From the NCBI GenBank assembly GCA_018340805.1, contig JACMZG010000008.1:21995930-22059929 (forward strand): 64,000 nt of DNA, read 5' to 3'. Of the stretch, positions 1 to 11,505 are shown one piece after another. A model generated the notes under the pieces. It searched no databases. It was not told the DNA's origin and saw only the letters and a list, made by a program, of their open reading frames with translations. The DNA is from Microvelia longipes. Lineage: Eukaryota; Arthropoda; Insecta; Hemiptera; Veliidae. Each line of letters opens with the position of its first letter. Position 1 is the first letter of the stretch. Position numbers and translations under genes: made by a program.

Positions 1-169
1 TACCATTAACTTAATAATATTCAATGTCAGTAAGACGGTGTTTTAAACTCTTGTTTTGTAATCAAAGATTTCTTTCCTAGTTAAAATACCTTTATCTTTC
101 TGAACTGTAAAAATTTGATTTTATTCGATTCTGCAACCAAAAAGCATAAACAAGTCATTTTCCCTGCCA

Positions 170-500
170 GAAAATGACAGTGGTGGAGACGATTAGTCAC
201 GCGAAGGTGCAATACTCCTTGCCAATTGGGGGTATGCGCCTGGCGGAGGGGTTTTACCTCAAGAGTTTTAGTGGGATAAGGCCTGACAATCGTTGCTACG
301 GTACCGGCTGGGTAGAACACGAGAAGTCGGTCAGTCCCCTTCATGGTACCTTTGCCATGGGCTTGGCTTCATCACCGTCATTTCCCAAAAGGAAATCCTA
401 GGTAGACGAACCTTCGGATGATCAGGAGCCATCCCCTTTTAGGGGTGTTGGCTGCTTTGATTCCGACAGAAAAAGCTTTCTTCTAAAGGCCGTCGCGTTT
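170..500. other. GC-rich island of unknown origin
   Basis: This block is clearly richer in G+C than its surroundings and holds motifs such as ggtaccggctgggtagaac and gaaccttcggatgatcagg. Both strands stay open for about 75-87 codons, but neither translation resembles a family I know, and the openness follows from the higher GC. I see no tRNA-type A and B boxes in the usual order. It could be the 5' part of a retroelement, a decayed exon or an unclassified repeat. No second copy was noticed in the window. Confidence 0.35.
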
Positions 501-1190
501 CCTCTCCGTTGACAATAAACATCAAACACAATAAACATTAATACTTAGAATAAAAATAAAACAGGTCATAGACAAGTATGCAGCGGAATGAAGCACTTCG
601 ACCACATAACACTCGATTTCGCTCGAGCGTTAGGATTCCCACCTTAACTATAGAATCCTACCGGTTATCTTGCTGTGCAGCAGCTTTATTTTGGAAAGCG
701 TAGCAAGCTTCTAAACCTTTTACAAAGTCATATCACAAAATTTTATTATATGAAAGGTGTTACTCACCATTATCATGGATTTTGTGGTACTGACTTCTTC
801 CTTTTCTAATTATACTCTTCATACAGAATTCTGAGTGCCGTATTAAAAATAATTTTAATATTTTCAAAGGGCTCATGTCAGAATTTTATGTTACAGCTAC
901 TACAATTCGACTATTAAAATTAATAGTTTAAAGCCATTATTATTTTTATTAACCATGTTGTCTTATTTATGACTTTTTTTTAACTTACTTAATAACTTAA
1001 GTTTTGAATTCCAGCATAAAAAGGAATAAAAAGATATGTGTGCAAGAGACATGTAGCTATAAATCAAAGAACAGAAAATAATAAAACGATATTATAAAAC
1101 AAGAAGGGGGATTAGAACTAAACGAATATATCAATATGTTTGCTGACCAAGCATATACATACATGTATATTCTTTATTTACTTTATTCCG
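501..1190. other. Gene-free AT-rich stretch
   Basis: Nothing beyond AT-rich sequence and short chance open frames is visible. The small inverted motif around 628-660 (taggattccc / tagaatccta) is too short to classify. Confidence 0.5.
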
Positions 1191-1194
1191 TTTA

Positions 1195-1345
1195 GTTCAA
1201 ACTACAGCTAGAGAAAAAACTCAGGAGGCCTTAAAAACGCCTGAAACGTATAATCAATTCCGGTTACATCCCGGTTTCGGATTTTTTTGCTAACACAATA
1301 CATTTCCTATATACCTACGGTATAAATGAAAAAAAGTAAAAATGT
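1195..1345 (+). repeat. RepA tail copy
   Basis: This copy carries the family's signature order: caggaggccttaaaaacgcc, then ctgaaacgtataatcaattc, then a cccggtttcgg block, a 'ttgctaacacaata' block, 'cctatatacctacggtat' and a final run rich in gtaaaa. The same order recurs at 21.6-21.9 (reverse), 41.2-41.4, 49.1-49.45, 55.75-55.99 and 62.84-63.24 kb. The head half is missing here. The family looks like a short interspersed or 3'-anchored retroelement, but I cannot classify it. Confidence 0.7.
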
Positions 1346-1970
1346 ATTCAAAATTTTAAATAATTTAATAAAAGAACACTACGCTTATCGTCTTTTTGAC
1401 GCAAAGTTGGGATTTTCTACACCTAATTATCCTTTTGACTTTGATTCCATTTCATCAAATATTAGTTCATCCCTTTGATATGCATTTTGATGTTGTGAAA
1501 AATGTGAAGTGCATAATCATTTTCAAATACCTAAATACAGACACTATTTGGTTTTATAATACAGACACTAATTATTGAGATATGCAGATGCTGAAAATTG
1601 GACATTTGATGGAAAAGGATGTTTTCATTTTGTTCCAATACTACCTCTCCTATACGAAGAGCAACGTAATATAGAAATAATAGACAAAGTCTAGCAAACA
1701 AAAGGATGTTCTCAATTCTGAGGACAAAAGAAAATGTTAAAGAATTCAAGCACTTCAGAGTCTTGGGGGATGCATTTGAGTCTCTTAGGACTTTGAGTTA
1801 AAAGCTGAAGTTATCTCAGAGACAAAGATAATATCTCTCTTTACTATTTTAACAATGTTATAATATTAAATTTTAAATATTACCATTATACTTTGCTGTC
1901 ACAAGTTTACTGTGTTAAAGTAGAAAAGTTCGATTTCAATCATCCAAATAATACTTTGGAAAAGATCTTT
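1346..1970. other. Gene-free AT-rich stretch
   Basis: There are only short open frames on both strands, and none reads like a protein family. Nothing else is visible. Confidence 0.45.
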
Positions 1971-1971
1971 T

Positions 1972-2250
1972 TTACAGTGGCGACTATATTTACTGTCGAG
2001 CAAATATGTAACAATTTTTACCGTGCGACTATATTTACTGTCGAGCAAATATGTTGTATTTTTACGTGGCGACTATATTTACTGTCGAGCAAATATGTAT
2101 GCAATTTTTTTACCGTAGCGACTATATTTACTGTCGAGCAAATATGTATACAATTTTTTACCGTGGCGACTATATTTACTGTCGAGCAAATATGTATGCA
2201 ATTTTTTACCGTGGCGACTATATTTACTGTCAAGCAAATATGTATGCAAT
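1972..2250 (+). repeat. Tandem repeat, about 44-49 bp unit, six copies
   Basis: The word cgactatatttactgtc starts at 1981, 2026, 2070, 2119, 2167 and 2215, giving periods of 45, 44, 49, 48 and 48. Each unit runs through gagcaaatatgta and a T-rich stretch ending in accgtgg, and contains a small internal inverted pair (cgac...gtcg). Because the unit happens to lack stops in several frames, the array creates apparent open frames of up to 150 codons. These are products of the repeat, not genes. The array runs directly into an ATGTAT-rich microsatellite. Confidence 0.9.
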
Positions 2251-2335
2251 ATACATATGCATATATGTATATTGCATATATATGCATATATATGTATATA
2301 CATATACATATGCATATATATGTATATGTATATTT
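2246..2335. repeat. ATGTAT/TATATG microsatellite
   Basis: The stretch alternates atatgcatatatgtata-type words, is highly self-complementary, and abuts the minisatellite on its left. Confidence 0.85.
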
Positions 2336-2339
2336 GAAT

Positions 2340-2815
2340 ATGTAAAAAATAGTATGCTATTTTTTTCGGCCGTAGTAATAGTGAACAACTATTTAGAAGA
2401 TAAACAGTATGCGGTATAAAAATTTACGGTACACTTTTTTCGAATCTTCTCTTTTGTTGGCAAAAGTTTCAATTCTGGGGGCGTATTTTCATTGTCTAAA
2501 TCACTATCCATGATTATTAAACACTTGAGAATAAATAATTTATAACTCAATTTCCAAAACTAACATAACTTCCATAACAAAAACGTTTTATTTATTTGAT
2601 ACACAAAGAAAAGTAAGAAGAACAAGGAAGGTAATATAATAACCTTGCAGTAAACCAAGGTGATAGAGTTTATAAGGTGGTTCAATTGGAGGGTGTTTAT
2701 GAATGAAAGTAAATTTTTTTTGACATGATAGGTTATAGTCCGGCGGTGACGTCATTGCAGGAATCAGTATAGACAACTTAAATTATTATACTAACAAATT
2801 AGAGCACTATTACTT
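2340..2815 (+). repeat. RepC copy, left part
   Basis: The segment 2345-2660 matches 29745-30065 (shared words include cgtagtaatagtgaacaac-like, ttattaaacactt and aagtaagaagaacaaggaag). The segment 2640-2815 matches 50200-50880 (ggcggtgacgtcattgcagg, aatcagtatagacaactta). The copies differ by many substitutions, so the family is old. No coding capacity was recognised. Confidence 0.75.
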
Positions 2816-2829
2816 AAAAATAGTTATTT

Positions 2830-2948
2830 ATGCCATAAGGCTGAGAAGTGAGTCTTTATGTCACGGCAATTAGATTTACCGACGAGCGAAGCGAGTCGGG
2901 AAAAATTGCCAAGACATAAAGAATTTTTCAGCCGGATGGCAACACTAT
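2830..2948. mobile_element. Hairpin MITE inside RepC
   Basis: The left half (gccataaggctgagaag...ctttatgtcacggcaatt) is an inverted copy of the right half (aattgccaagacataaag...cagccggatggcaac). The tip of the hairpin is the GC-rich palindrome cgacgagcgaagcgagtcgg. A diverged copy with the same arms and tip lies at 27795-27925. It has no coding capacity and behaves like a non-autonomous fold-back DNA element. Confidence 0.7.
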
Positions 2949-3404
2949 TTTTTTTGAGGTAGCACATTAAATAAACTGCGCTATACTTAATTGAAAAAAA
3001 AAAAACAAACGTCCAATTAACTCCATATTATCGTCGTCATTGAATTCATCCATAACTTCACACTTTTACTCAAAAATGTAGAAGCTTTACAAATGAACAC
3101 ACAAAAATTCAATTAGAACACCTTTTAAAAGAAAAAAAAAATTAGTCTACGAACAAAATCAGAAACAAAATGAACGTTTTTAAACAAACCTCATGAAGGA
3201 TTTATACAGATTTTTTTTGAACACGCTACATTACTGTAATGGCGGCAATATATGAATTACTTTTACGTCCTAGGAGTTTTTTTACATTCATTATTGTCCT
3301 CGGAGGTGAAAAGTACTAAATAACCTCCTATAACTATAAAGTGTTACCTCCTAAAAACGGTCCAATAAAGTGCTCAATTACGTACTACCTCAAAAAAACA
3401 AAAT

Positions 3405-3660
3405 GTTTTAAATTATTTTTTCAGAAATTATTTCTCAGGATGCATTCATTGAGATTTAACACGTCAATTTTCATTTAAACATGATTGAAAGCAAATAATT
3501 TATGTTTTATAGTTAAACAAGAGAATGTTGTTTTGTGAGTTTATGTATAAATTATAACCACCCAGCGATCGTGAGCTTCCTTGGCTCTGTGGTAAAAGCC
3601 GCCGGTCGGGATCTTGTTGGTTGTCGGTTCAAATCCCGGCGGGGGCGAAACCTATTTTTT
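3405..3660 (+). repeat. RepC right part with tRNA-derived SINE head
   Basis: Positions 3410-3560 match 55480-55625 (tttttcagaaattatt, atgcattcattg, tttatgtataaa). At 3566-3645 there is a tRNA-like module with an A-box-like tggctctgtggt, a GGCT/AGCC D-arm and a B-box ggttcaaatccc. The anticodon and T arms do not fold well, so this is a SINE or tRNA relic and not a functional tRNA gene. The equivalent part at 55.63 kb is more decayed. Confidence 0.6.
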
Positions 3661-3904
3661 AGTTTATTTTTGATTCAGGTTATAACCTCCGACTGCGTTT
3701 GGTTTGTTTTCATCGAATTGAATCACCTTATAAAATTCAATCATCTTTGTAGTAAACTACTAGCGCCCACCTCTCAATTAAAGAAGACTTGTGCCAAATA
3801 CAACATAACGGTTAACTCGACTTGTGCCATGACGTTTTTTCTATTATTAATCTTTTCCAAAGGAAATTGGCTAAAACCAAAGAAAAACGAATTGAGCGTA
3901 ATAA

Positions 3905-3950
3905 TGATATATCATGTGATACTACCGAGTTTTGACAAACATGAATAGTT
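3905..3950 (+). repeat. Fragment related to the 51-55 kb fold-back arms
   Basis: The words gtgatactaccgagttttg and aaacatgaata also occur at 51985-52022 and, inverted, at 54290-54330. This is a short relic of the same family. Confidence 0.5.
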
Positions 3951-4283
3951 ATATATCATATCAAACACGAAGAAACGATTATGTTATTGTGCAATAATAA
4001 TATTAAAGCATTTCAGTATAAAATCTCTTATCGTATCACTTACCAATTTTGAAATACCATTTAAAACACCCATGATTTTCTCAAGATAGCGTTTAGTTGA
4101 AACCGGTCGGTTTATGACTTTTAAATACTATTGTGGATGACAATACATCCATTGTTTTTTATATTTAACATCATGGTATTTTAAAATTGATAAGTGATAC
4201 TGATAAGAATATTTTATAATGAAATGCTTATAAAAAACAATGGATATTTTGTCATCCACAATAGTATAAAAAAGGAATAAACT

Positions 4284-4312
4284 GACCGGTTTCAACTTAA
4301 CGCTATCATCAG
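4284..4312 (-). ncRNA. Hammerhead-like motif, degenerate
   Basis: The minus strand reads ctgatga, then tagcgttaagtt, then gaaaccggtc. The catalytic boxes CTGATGA and GAAA and the GTC cleavage triplet are present, with the self-complementary ACCGGT where stem III should be. Stem II and stem I pair poorly, so activity is doubtful. Confidence 0.35.
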
Positions 4313-4351
4313 TATTGTTTACAATACTGTTGTTTATAATATTTTGTAAAC

Positions 4352-4388
4352 AGCTCTGATAATAACGTTAAGTCGAAACCGGTCAGTT
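4352..4388 (+). ncRNA. Minimal hammerhead-ribozyme-like motif
   Basis: The order is stem I strand agct, core ctgataa, a short linker, gaaa, ccggtc and stem I return strand agtt. Stem I gives four pairs (one G-U). The core has one change from CTGANGA (second-to-last base A instead of G). Stem III is only the self-complementary accggt, which would need a dimer; dimeric minimal hammerheads are reported for Penelope-like elements. A relative with intact CTGATGA is at 35705-35740. Confidence 0.45.
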
Positions 4389-4639
4389 AATACTATTTTG
4401 TATACTATTGTGGTTGACCTATTGTTTTTAATTCTGGTGTTTTATTAAACATCTTGGTGAGTTTATACCACAAAATCTTCGTCAAAACAACTAATGATTT
4501 ATATCATTTAAAACTGAATCCGATATTTTTATGGAGCTCTAATCAGCATGCAAGATTACTTTTGTACTTTATACTAATAATTAAATTTTCGAGCAGACAT
4601 TTATATTATTTGTCATATATAATTTTACACCAGCGTGCA

Positions 4640-5990
4640 TAAAGCACTTTGCAATACATAAAATGATGGACTTGATTTTGTTTACATCTGTTATTTATAT
4701 GACATATATCACTTTATTTTAAATATTTAACGTTTAATAATTACGTAAAAAATGAAATTAGAATTTTTAAGCAAAATCATTAATTGTAAAATAAAGGTAA
4801 CTATCACGGCTGATTTCATAAAGAAGAATCAAGTATCAATGTCAGCTGCATTCTATTCAATTAAATATTTAACCATTTAATATGAAACATTTAATATACA
4901 ATCATTCTACCAGCAATAATAAAGAAACACAGAACTGAATTGAAGCAATGTTGAATGTCACATAAATAATGTTTTGAATTTTAATTATATCGTCATAGCT
5001 GCTTCTATACATGATATCATCTCGGATAAAACAGATTTACGCATAAAATAAATGATTTAATTTTAACAATAAAATATTTATTTAACCAATATAAAGCACT
5101 GTTTCTGAAATCACCTTCAGATTCATTGTTTTCCGCAAAATTAATTAAAGGAGGGTAAAATTGTGTTGCGGAACAAAGAACCAATAAATTGGGGAAAAAA
5201 GACAGAGTGGTCTAAAAAAAGAAGGGAAAAGAAAAGTCTCGGAAAAAAACATAAAAGAAATAAACGTAAGAAAGCAGAATAGAAATCTTGGAATAGAACC
5301 AAACAAATTATTTATAAGAGCGTAGAATGTAGTTGCTTGGCAATTTTCTCTAATATTTGTTTTAAGAGGCCACTTATACATCTGGCTAAGTTTTTTCTTA
5401 TGAACAGTCTGTCGGTTTAACTTTTACACTTCTCATTGAATTAAAGTAATTTTCTTTAAACTAAGCATACATTTAAAAAAGAAAAAAATCATTTCAACAA
5501 TTTTAATATATTGCAATAAATTAGTCTATACTGCCCTTAATAATACCTCTATTAATTTTCCAGAACTGGCATAAACCTAAATGAGAAAAAATGTAATATA
5601 ATATCTTTTATACATCTAAATAAATTACATAGAGCCGCTTTGTAGCCTCTTTTTATTTTCCGTTTTAGAACTAGAAGCTGTAATTTAAGCCTACATACAC
5701 AGAACGAAAAAAGTATTTCACTACAAGTCAGTCAGGTAGAACGGCTAAATATTTCAGGCTAAATATATTCCTCTCATCATAGGGCCTATATCACTATTGA
5801 AATACAGTATCAGCCTGTTATCACGCTTGCCAATGGTAAAAGTAGCAACAAGGGCTTGCTAACTTGGTTTAAGGCTTATTTGGAATGTTTATTAATATTT
5901 TTTTAGACTGAGATGATTTTAGAGCGAGTTTTGACCTCCTAGTACTTACTGGATATGTGAAAATAGACGTAAATCTCCTAGGAAAAGTCA
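4640..5990. other. Gene-free AT-rich stretch
   Basis: I found no recognisable repeat or gene. The open frame at 5145-5381 (-) is hydrophobic and low complexity, as expected from T-rich sequence. Confidence 0.4.
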
Positions 5991-5993
5991 TAG

Positions 5994-6900
5994 GGCACGC
6001 CGCTGGTTCCACCGTTCTACGCGGAATAGGTGGTCCACATCAAAAGCGCTAGACCGTACACAGGTAAAAACAAAGACGGCCGACAGGCGAATAAAGCCAA
6101 AAAGATAGCTTGGTATAAATTTAAGCGACTGCCTATTGTTACTGCACTTTATAAAATTTAAGAGTAAATGATCGGCTGAGGGGAGAATCACCAGAAGACA
6201 AATCCTACATGGACTATAGAGAGATGGACTATAGAAGAGAAAAGTAATAGTGTTAGATCAGTCTGAATTAGGGAGTGGATTACCTTTCTAGAGCAACAAT
6301 TTAGCCAAAAATTTAGAGCTCTCTCCTAGAAAATATGGTATACTCTATGTATACTCTATGGTATACTCTATCAAGAACCTTCCAGAGAAAAGTAAGCAGA
6401 TATTACTAGGTATTTATAATGAGATTTGGACTACTGGTATAATAAATGCGCAGTTCGAATCAAGCATGTGATTCATTAGTCTCTATTTTTTGTTCGTGAT
6501 GTTTGGCCTTTCTTATACGGCAAAAAGACTCAGCGGATCCTCAAGATGCTTGAGATGGATGTAGTAGTGTTATCAGTATTTCATGAAGTAGAGGTGGGGA
6601 TGGATGACAGTTTTTTGCATTGAGAAGATCTGATACATTCCTTCTCTTTGATATAAGTTCTTTGGGTGTGGGATAGAGAAGGAGGGAAGCAGTATAGTAA
6701 AAAGAGACAGCGTAGAGCTTTGTACACACACTCTAAGCCAAGGCGTACACCACCAGATTATAAAATAAGAAACTACTAGGGTCATTAAACTACTAGGGTC
6801 CACTAGCAAGGGACATTAACGTCACCTCTATATGCATGCAGAGCTGGGGTTCCGCCAGGGCAGCACAATTTTGAGCAAATGGCTTTGTCCTGTACAGAGG
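5994..6900 (+). pseudogene. LINE A: broken non-LTR retrotransposon, endonuclease-RT region
   Basis: Three plus-strand segments read like a Jockey/I-type ORF2 in the right order. At 5994-6161 one internal stop precedes a basic linker (AKKIAWYKFKRLPI) typical of the region between endonuclease and reverse transcriptase. At 6370-6468 the 33 codons include NLPEKSKQILLGIYNEIWTT, matching the RT motif usually seen as LP..LL.IYN.IW.TG. At 6832-6903 the words ELGFRQGSTILS correspond to the RT motif G.(P/R)QGS.LS. The pieces lie in different frames with stops and deletions between them, and the YADD region is not found. This is a dead, internally deleted copy. Clade assignment is inference. Confidence 0.6.
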
Positions 6901-8840
6901 CAATGAAGTCAAAGCCGTGTCGCTTCCTTAGAGAAGAGTTTTTTGGTCAAGGAGCATTCAACCGGAGTACAAAAAGCTGACCAAACAGACTCGACTGCGT
7001 AGGGCTCGAGGAATTCGTCAGAAAAAAAGAGAAATTCACCACAAAACCAACATGGCAAATAATCACCATAGGGATGTCCATTCACCTGGCAAGTTTACCT
7101 CAGGATTCGACACCTCCCGAGGTATACGGGGAGGGAACTAACAATGTTGTCAGTATCTTTATACTTCAACCTTCGTTTTCAATCTCACAAAAATTCAATA
7201 AAAAATCATATGAAACTATTCATGCGAAAAATTAAGATTGATTAAAAATTCAGAACAAATCTACAGAAAAATACATAATAATAAAAAATATAAATACAAG
7301 GTAAAAATAAATGAAGTATTTTTGTTTTATGTTTATTTTATAAAAGGCCTTAATCGACTCAACCCATAAGATAAATGTCGGTGGAATGAAAACTTAAATA
7401 TTTATTTGTCCGAAGCTTTTATTTATTTATTAAAATGTATTTTCTTTTATAGTAGTATAAAGAGTGAATATTTATTTTTTTTAGAAAATATGAATTTATT
7501 TTCTGCTTGAAATGATTAGGTTTAAACAAAATGTTTATTTTATAACATGTTAATGAAATATTCATGGTTTCGTGGTCATATATCCAGAGGTTTTATTTTG
7601 TATTTTTTTCCAATTTTTAACATTTATTATTTGCAAACTATCAATTTATTAACTTGAAAACAAATAGAGTAAAAATTATATCAACATGCATATTTTAAAA
7701 ATCTGTTTGGTTTAATCGTTGAATAACTCCAAGTCATTCATGTTATGGTAAATATAAACTTCGTTACATATAAATGTAACATTATAATACCATTTTTAGT
7801 GTTATTAGTATTGTTCAGGTAAAAATATAGATCATGATATAAATACTTAAAGATTAACTAAGTATGGTCTTGGACTTAATAGTTTCGTGGGGCACCCCAG
7901 TAGTCATCAATCCACACAATTTCTACGCTTAGCATTGTTTAAGCTTGTACTCATCTGTCGCCATACATTCATATTTTTAACCACACTTTCTGAATTGCTT
8001 TCTGTCAATGACAGCGCTAAAACTCTTTTATAAAATAAGTTAATTACGTAATGTACTGGATAATGTACCCTGAATTTTCACTAACAAAACTACTACTCCA
8101 CTTTCTAATAAATGTAATATCTGTAAAAATAATGCTGTTGTTCAAAAGAAACACGCAATGACTTAACAGGAATGCTTTTGTACAAAGGAGCTGCCATGTG
8201 AAATAAGTGAACTTAAAATTACTCAAAAGTTTTAAGTTGGGATTTAAAATTAAACAAAAAAGCAAAAACAGACCCCACAAATAGGGCAGAAGAATGTCAA
8301 GCAAAAAACTGGGGGTAAAAAAGCAAGGGATTTTATTACAGCCACCCCTCTAGTGAAAATAATTACACTTGGTAATTACTGTTTACCGGGAATTACTGGA
8401 AGCTAACTTGTCTAATTATAGAAAGGCTAATTAATTTACTTTGATCCCAAAGGGAAAGCAGTCACGTCTCTTCTTCTGATTTTGCTTCCTCTAAACAACT
8501 TTACCCCTCATGATTATAGAATCCTATACTCTGAAATGAGTCTCGGCCCATTGTTTTTATAGGTTAAAATTAAATTAAATTAAATAACCAGAAAGGAGTG
8601 TCACTCTGGAGGAGAAAACATTTATGTAATAAAACCCGCTGTTACACTAAAAGCACATTACACATTACTAAGTCTTCTTGAAATTTATTTCGAAGTTGTC
8701 AAATAAGAAACTATGATAACACCATTTCTATGTTTACAGTAGAAATATTTTTGTAAAATTTTCTTTGGTATCTATTATGATTTGGATATTTTAAACTCCT
8801 TATTGCAAAAAGGTATAACTTACAACGATTATAATATCAT
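6901..8840. other. Stretch without recognised genes
   Basis: The first 240 bases have higher GC and could be a further piece of LINE A, but no motif is clear. From 7140 on the sequence is very AT-rich with nothing recognisable. The open frame at 8044-8304 (-) looks like chance. Confidence 0.4.
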
Positions 8841-8850
8841 AATATAATAT

Positions 8851-8890
<40 letters not shown>

Positions 8891-8900
8891 TATATATATA
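8828..8900. repeat. (TA)n microsatellite
   Basis: Alternating TA over about 55 bases, flanked by imperfect ataatata. Confidence 0.9.
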
Positions 8901-9502
8901 ACGTACATCATAATTGTTGTTATCTTTTTTTTTACCATAATGGAAGAAAAAAGTAAAATACTACAGTATTTCACACTGACAGAGAGGAATTCGGAATGGC
9001 CACTAGAAAAGAGTGAAATTCGGGAATTTCAGGCCTAACCCGATCAAAGAAGACGTCAATCAAAAATGCTCAAAATGCCCTCAAATTGTATCGTTTTACC
9101 TGTTATAAGTTATTGTTATTATGAATGATTGTAATGTATGTATGCATAATTATATTCAGATGTTTCTCTCATAGAACCTAGATTTGGTATCTAGGTTTAA
9201 AATAATTAGATCAGCTATTTGGTGTTTTGAACATAAAGAAGACAACCTATTCATTCCTACATACATAGAGATGTATGCATGTATGCATAAGGGGCCCTAT
9301 TGGTTAAATTTTGAAACATCGAAAAAGTAACCTGACCACCTTCGCTTATAAATATAATCAAAAAATCAGTACAAAATTACAGTAACTTATATAGGAGAAC
9401 GTTAAAAATACAAATCAAAACACAAACAATGTGCGGGAAACCGAATTAATTTTATTAATTATAACCTTAATTAACTCTTCAAGGAGGTTACAATGAGGTT
9501 AC

Positions 9503-9560
9503 ACAAAGCCCCTGAGAGCCCCAAAAAATGTTTTAGGCCTCTTGATGTATTTAAATAGAT
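9503..9560 (+). repeat. Short dispersed repeat shared with 31.8 kb
   Basis: The words cccctgagagcccc, aaaatgtttta and ggcctcttgatgtatt match 31808-31858. They resemble a diverged RepA tail (ggcctt..aaacacctg). Confidence 0.5.
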
Positions 9561-10289
9561 ATGTATATCTCTATGCATACATATATCATTACAAACAGTC
9601 ACAGAAGCCAAACTTAAATTTAGATTTCATGGATCTGTGCATAATCATGGATATTCCATAAAAATATAGGTTAATTTTTGTTATCATAATTTATGAGCAG
9701 ACAATATTACTTAAATATTTTCAAGTCATTGAAATATTACAGCGCTTTTATGTAAATCACCCGTTTATATGATTGGCTGCAACCACCACTATAAGAAATA
9801 ATTAGTTTTTATTATGAGCAGTTATTCCTTCAAAAAAAGAAATAAGGAAAAAGGTAAAGAGACATAAGATAGCAAAAATATATCTCAATTAGTAATACCA
9901 AAAAGTAATTCCGTAGAAACATATTTTTTTTGTTATAAACATCACTTTTTGACGTTTATATAGGCCTTAAAAAGAATTATAACAACTATAGCTGGTGCTC
10001 CATTCCCCCAAGACATGCAATTGCTCAATCTCGGTCCCCTTCTTTAACTACGTTATGTAACGGAGCAATACGACTCTTTCTTAATAATTCAGCGAAGTCT
10101 GACTGTTAAAAAAAGTTATTGTACTCTGGAGTAATTCAAGAATGCCAAGTCACGACAAGTAATTATTTTATACCTTTATAATGGTTATTATAAAATTTTA
10201 ATTGATTTCATTCAGCAGATTAAAATTAGAATTTCTCAAATGTAATGTAACTTACAAACCTGTAATATTATTCTTAACAAAGAAGAAAA

Positions 10290-10450
10290 TAGTCGGGTAC
10301 ATGGGTACCTCGAAACTTTTCCTTACACCATCGGATTCACTGCACATCCTCACTACTTTGGCCTCGCTTTAATCATCCTCAGAATATAAAATTCATCATA
10401 AATATACTGGAGCACATATTTGGACTCGCAGATCACGTCCTCAGTAAGCA
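10290..10450 (+). repeat. RepA head, partial
   Basis: The copy shows the family order gggtacctcg, aacttttccttac, atcggattcactgc, a GC-rich ..ttggcctcgctt block and ..cctcagaatataaaattc. It lies directly upstream of RepB copy 1. Other heads are at 13995, 37155, 49104 and 62280, with an inverted one at 38.75 kb. Confidence 0.65.
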
Positions 10451-10645
10451 AATAAATTCGTTTTATTCCCAGCGGTCACCAATCCGGACACTGACTTCGA
10501 TCGATGCTGCTTATCTTTTAGCGAATTTCCTTTGGAATTCGCCTAATGGATAGGCGTCATGGCGGAATTTGAACCTCGGACCACGACACAAATCCGTTTC
10601 AGAGGTCCCTAATGACGAAAAAATAAGTTTCGCGAGACTTATATT

Positions 10646-10668
10646 ATATATATATATACATATATATG

Positions 10669-10709
<41 letters not shown>

Positions 10710-10768
10710 TATATATATATAATATATATATATAATATATATATATTATATATATATAATATATATAT
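10646..10768. repeat. (TA)n tract integral to RepB
   Basis: It sits at the same place in both RepB copies, between tttcgcgagact and gtatttctagac, so it travels with the element. Confidence 0.85.
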
Positions 10769-11406
10769 ACATATGTATTTCTAGACCCTTTCTTGTAAAA
10801 CTCTATCTTTCAAACGGATTATATTTTTTAACCAAACTTGGTACAAAAATCAACCTTGGGAAGGACACGAACCCTATTGAAAACCAGGTTTTTGTGACGT
10901 CATTAACCCGGTTTGCTGAGTCAGCGAAATTTTCAAAAATCAGCAAAATTCAGGGTTAATATTTTTGCCGCGAAAAAGGTCAATAGTTATGTTTTTTGAG
11001 ACGCTGAATCGAATGAAACCGTCCGAAGTCGATACGACCACTCTAAGTGACCTAAAAAATCGAAAAACCATTGTAAATTACCAAAAATAAATTTCGAGTA
11101 GGGTGTCGTTTTCTATGTAATTTTGGGCGCTATCGATGAAACCGGTCCGAAGTCAATACGACCACTCTAAGTGACCAAAAAGTCGAAAAAACCACAAAAA
11201 TAATAGAAAAACAAAATTACGGTCGTTGAAATTAAATTTCGAGTAGGGTGTCGTTTTCAATGTTTTTTGGGCCTCTGAGTTGAATGCCAGTGGTGCGGAG
11301 TCAATACGACACTCAAAACCCAGAGTACCTGGGTTCACATCCTGGAAGGGTCGATAATTTTTATCGTTTTTTTTTACTTAATAAAAGTTTACAACTAGAA
11401 AATAAT

Positions 11407-11505
11407 ACTGGCGCGGTGATCCGCATGTCGGGCGAATTTCCTTTGGATGCGAGCACTCAAACCCAGAGTACCTGGGTTCAAATCCTAGTAGGACAATAAT
11501 TTTAC
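11407..11505 (+). repeat. tRNA-like module (SINE head) in RepB
   Basis: An A-box-like ctggcgcggtgatccgc is followed about 60 bases later by the B-box tgggttcaaatcctag. A second B-box module with ggttcacatcctgg lies just upstream at 11285-11350. The acceptor and anticodon stems are not intact, so this is a pol III-type promoter relic and not a tRNA gene. Confidence 0.5.

Larger units (their letters stand above)
4078..4530. mobile_element. Penelope-like terminal repeat remnant, palindromic
   Basis: Two inverted modules (arms about 4085-4165 and 4225-4312) share gaaaccggtc, atactattgtggatgac and caatggatattttgtc-type words. They are followed by a half-module at 4352-4530. The same family recurs inverted at 35530-35870 (ttgtcaaccacaat, ttaaacatcatgg, tataccacaaa). 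Each module carries a hammerhead-ribozyme-like core, which is known from the terminal repeats of Penelope-like retroelements. No reverse transcriptase or GIY-YIG domain is present, so this is a terminal-repeat-only derivative. Confidence 0.5.

Noticed and set aside
1972..2250. Possible CRISPR-like array (also the 25.3 kb array)
   Set aside because: Spacers are not unique, units are contiguous, no cas genes exist, and the DNA is eukaryotic.
1893..2345. 150-codon open frame, the longest in the window, plus overlapping frames of 78-122 codons on both strands
   Set aside because: They are translations of the 44-49 bp tandem repeat and adjoining microsatellite, open in several frames at once.
3566..3645. 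Functional tRNA gene
   Set aside because: The D-arm and B-box are good, but the anticodon and T stems do not pair, and the copy at 55.63 kb shows it belongs to a dispersed repeat.
8044..8304. 86-codon hydrophobic minus frame, possible membrane protein
   Set aside because: T-rich sequence gives hydrophobic chance frames; it has no motif and no context.
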